The position numbers and the translations under genes are program-made. The notes under the pieces are model-generated. The model worked only from the letters and a program-made list of their open reading frames with translations, was not told the DNA's origin and did not search any database. Below are positions 1 to 3,468 of a DNA stretch of 9,126 nucleotides, in pieces. The stretch's first letter is position 1. Every line of letters begins with the position of its first letter. This DNA comes from JBDLSO01 sp039799445 (GTDB lineage Bacteria; Patescibacteriota; Minisyncoccia; Phycocordibacterales; UBA5272), in contig JBDLSO010000022.1 of assembly GCA_039799445.1 (NCBI GenBank), forward strand, positions 1 through 9,126. Reading direction: 5' to 3'.

Positions 1-716
1 CCTTTTAGCAGCTCTTCTAGTTTTGGCTCTTTTACTTCAAAATATACTTTCTCACAGTCAGAAAATTGCTTTTGTAAGTACCCAGCTGTTGTGTTTGCTA
101 ACTCATTTAGTCGTAAACTTATCGTAGAATCTTCTGAAATAAACAACTCACTAAACATATCAACGAAGTTGCTATATTTTGTGTCAGAGGATTTTAAAAT
201 TTCGTTTATTACACCACCCAACATTTGACCTATCTGGCTTTTACTTGAATATTTTGTTATTTCTTTTATATTTTGACTTGTAGGAATATACTCTAGTGTT
301 GGCAATAGATCATTAAGTGCTTTATCAAAACCAACTCCTGGATCAATAAACTGACCATTAACCTGAATCGACCTCACTTTTTCTGAAGAGACTCGTCTTA
401 TTGTAATTTCATCAGGCATATCATCACCAAGCTTCCCAATAAGGGTTGTCTTGTTCTTCTCGTTATACATTTTACTAAGACCCTCTGCTAAACCAGAAAA
501 AATTATAGAGACCTCAACATCTTCATTTGTTGGCGCTGATTTATTTTTAATATCTAAAATATCACCTGCAGAATTGTAAAACCATTCAATTGCTTCTAGT
601 AAGTTAGTTTTACCGTGATTATTCTGCCCAACAGCAATATTAAAAGAATTAAATTCCAAATCAACTAATTCTCGAATGCTTTTGTAATTTTTAATTGTGA
701 GTGATTTTATGTTCAT
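1..716 (-). CDS. AAA/OLD-like ABC-type ATPase, N-terminal part (truncated by window edge)
   Basis: The frame is open from an ATG at 714-716 to the left edge, giving 238 codons of a longer protein. The start resembles SMC/RecF/OLD-type ATPases: a beta strand with an 'IKNYKSI' motif at residues 8-14, then a Walker A loop GQNNHGKT at 30-37 followed by NLLEAIEWF. The later signature, Walker B and any Toprim nuclease domain would lie beyond the edge. OLD-family proteins, including the GajA nuclease of Gabija defence systems, have this N-terminal arrangement, but so do RecF-like repair proteins and many uncharacterised ATPases. The ATG directly abuts the trmD stop (TAA|ATG), which suggests translational coupling. 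The Shine-Dalgarno sequence is at best weak (GGAA). Four 60-base lines counted by hand average about 30% G+C, against about 50% in one line each of trmD and mreB, so it may be a transferred accessory gene. The family call is fairly sure; the function is open. Confidence 0.8.
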   Translation of the reverse strand, partial: MNIKSLTIKNYKSIRELVDLEFNSFNIAVGQNNHGKTNLLEAIEWFYNSAGDILDIKNKSAPTNEDVEVSIIFSGLAEGLSKMYNEKNKTTLIGKLGDDMPDEITIRRVSSEKVRSIQVNGQFIDPGVGFDKALNDLLPTLEYIPTSQNIKEITKYSSKSQIGQMLGGVINEILKSSDTKYSNFVDMFSELFISEDSTISLRLNELANTTAGYLQKQFSDCEKVYFEVKEPKLEELLK

Positions 717-1364
717 TTATTTATTTTTCCACCTATCTATCTCCTTATGATTTCCATTCTGTAGCACTTCGGGTACTTCATATGTCTTTCCTTTGTATAC
801 ATATTCCGCTGGGCGGGTGTAGACGAGATGCGATGAGGCACGTGACTCCTCTAATGACTCAAAATCGCCCAATACACCCTCTATTTGCCTCGAAACACAG
901 TCTACAAGCACCATGGCAGGTATCTCACCACCAGTGAGCACATAGTCACCGATTGATAATTCTGTTGCACCCAATATGTCCTTTATACGGGCGTCTATCC
1001 CCTCATAACGGCCACAGACCATGATTATGTCCGTTAGAGTTGTCGCATACGTTTTGGCAAGTGCGGTAGTGAAAGGTGTCTGCTCTGGGGTAAAGAGTAT
1101 TACTTTAGTTTTTGTATTTTTTCTCCTTGAGATTTTCTTTAGTACACTCTCTACTGCTCGCACAATAGGGTCAACTGTCATCACCATCCCTGGACCTCCG
1201 CCATATGGTTTGTCGTCTACTTTCTTGTGTTTGTCTTTGGAGAAAGTACGGAGATCATACAGATGTATCTGTATTTTCTTGCCCGCCACCGCTCGCGCGA
1301 GTATAGACTCAGAAAAGTACGAGTCGAACATCTTTGGGAAAATAGTGACGATATGAAACCTCAT
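717..1364 (-). CDS. trmD: tRNA (guanine37-N1)-methyltransferase TrmD
   Basis: TrmD methylates N1 of G37 next to the anticodon, using S-adenosylmethionine, to prevent +1 frameshifting. The 215-aa protein has the SPOUT trefoil-knot motifs: DDKPYGGGPGM at 50-60, GRYEGID at 118-124 and SIGDYVLTGGE at 137-147, then YTRPAEY at 182-188 and a C-terminal LQNGNHKEIDRW at 201-212. It is slightly shorter than typical TrmD (about 220-250 aa). The start MRFHIVTIFP is chosen because it matches the family N-terminus. The open frame extends to 1592, but that extension would translate two hairpins and the promoter. A TATACT hexamer ends 6 nt before this ATG and no Shine-Dalgarno is present, so the mRNA is probably leaderless. 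The Arg of the catalytic pair (R154 in E. coli) is present as R159. The position equivalent to catalytic D169 appears to be Ser174 within a shortened linker. The downstream ATPase gene begins immediately after the stop. Confidence 0.96.
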   Translation of the reverse strand: MRFHIVTIFPKMFDSYFSESILARAVAGKKIQIHLYDLRTFSKDKHKKVDDKPYGGGPGMVMTVDPIVRAVESVLKKISRRKNTKTKVILFTPEQTPFTTALAKTYATTLTDIIMVCGRYEGIDARIKDILGATELSIGDYVLTGGEIPAMVLVDCVSRQIEGVLGDFESLEESRASSHLVYTRPAEYVYKGKTYEVPEVLQNGNHKEIDRWKNK

Positions 1365-1370
1365 GTATTT

Positions 1371-1399
1371 AGTATACAAGAGTACGGATAATTTGTATA
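1371..1399 (-). promoter_or_regulatory. putative leaderless promoter of trmD
   Basis: On the minus strand a -35-like TATACA (1394-1399, 4/6 to TTGACA) is followed, after 17 nt, by a -10 TATACT (1371-1376, 5/6 to TATAAT). The hexamer ends 6 nt before the trmD ATG. With normal sigma-70 spacing, transcription would start at the A of the ATG. Confidence 0.6.
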
Positions 1400-1419
1400 C
1401 AGTAAAAATAAAAAGAATT

Positions 1420-1461
1420 ATATAACAAGGGTAACCCTTGTAAGGGTAACCCTTGTTGTAT
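1420..1461 (-). repeat. tandem 15-bp palindromic duplication forming a long imperfect hairpin
   Basis: The plus strand carries AAGGGTAACCCTTGT twice, head to tail and without a mismatch (1427-1441 and 1442-1456). Each copy contains the interrupted palindrome AAGGGT-A-ACCCTT. Together they fold into one hairpin: 1424-1432 pairs with 1449-1457, then one A-A mismatch, then 1434-1439 pairs with 1442-1447, with outer A/T pairs from 1420. On the minus strand it is followed by a T-rich run (1401-1417), so it could act as a second terminator before trmD. It lies about 20 bp upstream of the trmD -35, so a two-site operator is equally possible. Confidence 0.7.
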
Positions 1462-1492
1462 ATGTTCATACGAATATAGGAATGAATATAGA

Positions 1493-1524
1493 ATATAAAA
1501 TGGGACGAGCTGTTTGCTCGTCCC
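1493..1524 (-). terminator. rho-independent terminator after the exported small protein gene
   Basis: A perfect 9-bp stem, GGGACGAGC (1502-1510) with GCTCGTCCC (1516-1524), has a 5-nt loop. On the minus strand it is followed by ATTTTATA. It lies 24 nt past the stop of the upstream gene. Confidence 0.88.
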
Positions 1525-1548
1525 TGATAATATGTGAGGCATTCTGCC

Positions 1549-1890
1549 TTAATTGTTTGTGCCACATCGCTCCAAGTTTTCTTGGGCGTCAAACAGTGGC
1601 ACTCCTTGAGCTGTTACGATACCAGTAGTTGCTGGTATCTGCGGATCTCCTGACAGAAGACAAAATGTATCACCTGGTCTTTTGGACTGGGTAATACTGT
1701 CCGCCAGTATCTCCCTCTCAAGCGAACTCAGTTCTACCGTAGCGGCTTCTGCCGCAATTGCCTGTTCAGGTGCGTGCATTTGTATTGTTTTTGCACTTAT
1801 CCCTGAACTAAAGTCCCCATCCATATCCGCAAGTGGTAGTGCCACAAATGAAACGATTGCGATTGCACTAAGCCAGCGGATAATTCTCAT
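1549..1890 (-). CDS. unrecognised small exported protein with N-terminal signal/anchor and two cysteines
   Basis: A 113-aa protein I do not recognise. Residues 1-21 look like a signal peptide or membrane anchor: positive start MRIIRW, hydrophobic core to about 20, and a possible cleavage site after the ALPLA at 17-21. The remainder is polar and acidic with an Ala/Glu-rich stretch at about 41-60. It has two cysteines, C77 and C109, that could form a disulfide outside the membrane. The start at 1890 is chosen over 1935 because GGGGAG lies 9 nt upstream and the signal sequence begins there. The gene has its own promoter (1931-1958) and terminator (1493-1524). It occupies the position between khpA and trmD where rimM is found in many bacteria, but nothing in the protein resembles RimM. 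Existence as a gene is well supported by signals; function is unknown. Confidence 0.8.
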   Translation of the reverse strand: MRIIRWLSAIAIVSFVALPLADMDGDFSSGISAKTIQMHAPEQAIAAEAATVELSSLEREILADSITQSKRPGDTFCLLSGDPQIPATTGIVTAQGVPLFDAQENLERCGTNN

Positions 1891-1893
1891 GCT

Positions 1894-1905
1894 ATATCTC
1901 TCCCC
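1894..1905 (-). promoter_or_regulatory. Shine-Dalgarno of the exported small protein
   Basis: GGGGAG at about 1900-1905, 9 nt before the ATG at 1888-1890, decides the start. It is one of only two clear ribosome binding sites in the window. Confidence 0.7.
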
Positions 1906-1930
1906 TATGCCTCCAAGCGAGGCAGCACAT

Positions 1931-1958
1931 ATCATAGCATAGCTATTTTATTTTGCAA
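1931..1958 (-). promoter_or_regulatory. putative promoter of the exported small protein gene
   Basis: On the minus strand TTGCAA (1953-1958, 4/6) and TATGAT (1931-1936, 5/6) are separated by 16 nt. The predicted start near 1924 gives a leader of about 34 nt holding the GGGGAG site. The -35 abuts the T-tract of the khpA terminator. Confidence 0.6.
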
Positions 1959-1982
1959 TACAAAACCCGCACGAATGCGGGT
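1959..1982 (-). terminator. rho-independent terminator of khpA with UUCG loop
   Basis: A 7-bp stem (1965-1971 with 1976-1982; ACCCGCA/TGCGGGT on the minus strand) is closed by a TTCG tetraloop and followed by TTTGTAT. It begins 7 nt after the khpA stop. Confidence 0.88.
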
Positions 1983-1989
1983 ATATGTA

Positions 1990-2313
1990 TTATATATTTT
2001 TGAGACCTTCTAGGACATTGTCCAAGTCATCGCCATCGTTTGAGCCTGATTCTGAATCAAATCTCTTGCCACCTTCTGGCTCGTTGATTTTGAGATTAAC
2101 ACGGGCATTGTTTTTCATACCTACAACACGCAGTAGTGTTCTGAGTGCTTTGGCAGTATTGCCTTGGCGTCCTATAACTTTGCCCATATCGTCTGGATTG
2201 ATATCGAGCGTTATCAGCACACCCATCTCATCTACTTTTCTATCTACGCGCACGTCATTCGGATTGTCTACCAGTGATTTCACTACATATTCTACAAATT
2301 CTCTGTCTTGCAT
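1990..2313 (-). CDS. khpA: KH-domain RNA-binding protein KhpA (YlqC family)
   Basis: A 107-aa single KH-domain protein. The core GKVIGRQGNTAKALRTL (44-60) contains the nucleic-acid-gripping GxxG loop as GRQG (48-51). In Gram-positive bacteria KhpA partners KhpB/Jag in binding small RNAs and mRNAs and affects cell elongation and division. Here it is inferred to be a general RNA-binding protein. KhpA proteins are usually about 75-90 aa. This one has an extra C-terminal tail (about 80-107) rich in Gly, Ser, Asp and Glu that looks disordered. The order rpsP then khpA then trmD matches the common ribosomal-protein cluster, but here each gene has its own terminator. The ATG has no Shine-Dalgarno and, unlike its neighbours, no good -10 immediately before it. 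The nearest promoter predicts a leader of about 37 nt. Confidence 0.92.
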   Translation of the reverse strand: MQDREFVEYVVKSLVDNPNDVRVDRKVDEMGVLITLDINPDDMGKVIGRQGNTAKALRTLLRVVGMKNNARVNLKINEPEGGKRFDSESGSNDGDDLDNVLEGLKNI

Positions 2314-2356
2314 AATTTTACGATAAATAATAAATGCGATTACATCGCTACAATAT

Positions 2357-2385
2357 AGTATAGCAAAGGCTAGGTTTTTAGTCGA
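2357..2385 (-). promoter_or_regulatory. putative promoter of khpA
   Basis: On the minus strand TCGACT (2380-2385, 4/6) and TATACT (2357-2362, 5/6) are separated by exactly 17 nt. The expected start is near 2350, giving an AT-rich leader without a Shine-Dalgarno. Confidence 0.55.
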
Positions 2386-2556
2386 CTGTTTTGAAGTAGT
2401 TTCTTGTTGTGGGTTTTTGATACTACAGATACGAAAATAAATAGTTTCGAAGAAATATGTATTCAGCAGACTCTCCGAATAAATAGCTTTGTCTGCTCGT
2501 CATACAAAGTAAATGAACCATCGGCTATTGTACTTAAAATTCTGTATTCTATATTC
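2386..2556. other. unexplained intergenic stretch between khpA promoter and rpsP terminator
   Basis: AT-rich sequence with no conserved gene. It holds a 7-bp inverted repeat AGCAGAC/GTCTGCT (2465-2471 and 2491-2497, 19-nt loop). It also holds a minus-strand open frame of 32 codons (ATG at 2521, stop at 2423) with a TACAAT hexamer 5 nt before the ATG. The peptide is not recognisable, so I do not call it a gene. Just downstream of the rpsP hairpin (minus strand) are repeated TAGAATA words. Confidence 0.5.
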
Positions 2557-2600
2557 TACCTACAATAAAAGCCTCCCAAGGGAGGCTTTTATTGTAGGTA
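2557..2600 (-). terminator. terminator after rpsP: 44-nt near-perfect palindrome
   Basis: Positions 2557-2577 pair with 2580-2600 without a mismatch, leaving only two unpaired bases in the middle. The GC core GCCTCCC/GGGAGGC is flanked by AATAAAA/TTTTATT, so it can terminate transcription in either direction. It starts one base after the rpsP stop codon. Confidence 0.9.
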
Positions 2601-2601
2601 C

Positions 2602-2898
2602 CTATTTATCTTTGCGGGCTTTTGTAACCGATTTCTTTGGAAGAACATTCTTTTTCTTTCCTTCGATAATACCTTTTGCTACAAGCATATTGTGTACTGT
2701 CTCAGTTGGCTCTGCACCAACAGCGATCCAGTGTTGTACACGGTCTGCTTTGATATCTGATATACCTGCTTTGACGTTGTAACTACCAACAAGCTCTGTG
2801 AACTTACCAGTTTTAACTTTGTGTTGATGTGGCGTAACGATGATACGGAAATGCGCATCATTTTTTCGGCCAACTCTTTGTAGACGTATTTTTAACAT
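2602..2898 (-). CDS. rpsP: 30S ribosomal protein bS16
   Basis: bS16 is a small-subunit protein that binds 16S rRNA in the 5' and central domains and aids assembly. The 98-aa protein begins with the diagnostic MLKIRLQRVGRKNDAHFRI and continues with RIIV, the GSYN-type turn at 43-46 and a DRVQHWIAVGAEPTETV segment. A Lys-rich tail closes it. The frame extends upstream to 2997, but the ATG at 2896-2898 is the family start, and the extension would translate the promoter and the preceding terminator. A TAGAAT hexamer ends 7 nt before the ATG and there is no Shine-Dalgarno, so the mRNA is probably leaderless or has a 1-nt leader. In many bacteria rpsP leads a cotranscribed rpsP-khpA-rimM-trmD operon. 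Here it is monocistronic, closed by a strong hairpin directly after the stop. Confidence 0.97.
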   Translation of the reverse strand: MLKIRLQRVGRKNDAHFRIIVTPHQHKVKTGKFTELVGSYNVKAGISDIKADRVQHWIAVGAEPTETVHNMLVAKGIIEGKKKNVLPKKSVTKARKDK

Positions 2899-2905
2899 AG
2901 ACACT

Positions 2906-2934
2906 ATTCTAACAGATTTCACGCTTTTTTGCAA
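2906..2934 (-). promoter_or_regulatory. putative leaderless promoter of rpsP
   Basis: On the minus strand TTGCAA (2929-2934) and TAGAAT (2906-2911) are 17 nt apart. A TG two bases before the hexamer gives an extended -10. The hexamer ends 7 nt before the ATG. This is the best-formed promoter in the window. Confidence 0.72.
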
Positions 2935-2935
2935 G

Positions 2936-2968
2936 GAAAAATAAAAAGAGGTCGCGATGTGCGACCTC
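2936..2968 (-). terminator. rho-independent terminator after the 124-aa unknown gene
   Basis: A perfect 8-bp stem, GAGGTCGC (2948-2955) with GCGACCTC (2961-2968), has a 5-nt loop. On the minus strand it is followed by TTTTTATTTTT. It lies 15 nt beyond the stop codon, and the next promoter begins just 1 nt past the T-tract. Confidence 0.92.
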
Positions 2969-2983
2969 GGTCTTCTGAAAGTA

Positions 2984-3358
2984 TTAGACCAGCTCACTTT
3001 GCATTTTTGCTATTCTTGCAAAGGTCAACTCAGAATCTGGCGGAACAAATATTTCGATATTTACTAAAACTTTTTGATATATTCCAGATTGTTCTTTTCC
3101 AGCAAAGAAAAAACCCTCCGAGTCAGAAAATGTGATACGGTTATAATTACTTCGCATGTGCACTGTATCAAAGTACATATGAGGAAGAGAATCATGTTGT
3201 TTGTGGATAGTTCCAACTGAGCTGCGGAGCTGCTCATTTAAAACAATACTCTGACCGCCAGTATTGCTATCAATTCCAACAACTGTTCTTATATAACTTA
3301 TGTTACTACCTCTGATAGTGATTTTGATTATTTGCCCAAAGAGACTTTCGAGATTCAT
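2984..3358 (-). CDS. unrecognised 124-aa soluble protein
   Basis: I do not recognise this protein. It has no signal peptide or membrane segment. The predicted texture is mainly beta: alternating hydrophobic strands at about 9-29 (IIKITIRG... YIRTVVGID), 75-88 (ITFSDSEGFFFAG) and 95-105 (QKVLVNIEIFV). A short helix-like end (111-124) follows. It has no cysteine and no obvious catalytic motif. Two starts are possible. The ATG at 3356-3358 has GGGAG 7 nt upstream and is preferred. An in-frame ATG at 3383-3385 would add nine residues and has a TATATC hexamer ending 6 nt before it, the leaderless spacing seen at other genes. The gene stands alone between two terminators, upstream of rpsP. A clean frame, ribosome binding site and terminator support it as real. 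Confidence 0.75.
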   Translation of the reverse strand: MNLESLFGQIIKITIRGSNISYIRTVVGIDSNTGGQSIVLNEQLRSSVGTIHKQHDSLPHMYFDTVHMRSNYNRITFSDSEGFFFAGKEQSGIYQKVLVNIEIFVPPDSELTFARIAKMQSELV

Positions 3359-3394
3359 AGTAATACTCCCTTGATCCACTACCATGCGGTGGAT
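3359..3394 (-). promoter_or_regulatory. leader of the 124-aa unknown gene: hairpin plus Shine-Dalgarno
   Basis: ATCCAC (minus strand, 3389-3394) pairs with GTGGAT (3374-3379) around a 9-nt loop that contains the alternative ATG. AAGGGAG then lies 7 nt before the preferred ATG. The stem includes codons of the longer form, so it could shift use between the two starts; that is inference. Confidence 0.45.
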
Positions 3395-3408
3395 ATATGA
3401 GACACAAT

Positions 3409-3443
3409 AACAGAAAAAGTAGCTTTTGGCTACTTTTTCTGTT
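3409..3443 (-). terminator. terminator of the mreB-rnr operon
   Basis: A perfect 15-bp stem (3409-3423 with 3429-3443) has a 5-nt loop. On the minus strand the GTAGC/GCTAC core is followed by TTTTTCTGTTATT. The A-rich other side makes it potentially bidirectional. It lies 25 nt after the rnr stop. Confidence 0.9.
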
Positions 3444-3468
3444 TGACAATTTCTGTTTTTAGAACCCT

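Noticed and set aside
1427..1456. Start of a CRISPR array from the two 15-bp repeats.
   Set aside because: Only two copies exist, they touch each other without a spacer, the unit is too short, and no cas gene is in the window.
1471..1500. Repeated GAATATA words as a possible iteron or origin.
   Set aside because: The words are short, irregularly spaced and AT-rich, with no DnaA-box-like partners nearby; they look like the low-complexity tail after a terminator.
1365..1592. Longer N-terminus for trmD (start at 1592).
   Set aside because: It would translate a terminator hairpin, the 15-bp tandem repeat and the promoter, overlap the end of the upstream gene, and extend the protein well before the conserved MRFHIVTIFP start.
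2899..2997. Longer N-terminus for rpsP (start at 2997).
   Set aside because: The 33 extra codons run through the upstream terminator and the -35/-10 elements, while bS16 starts at MLKIRLQRVG.
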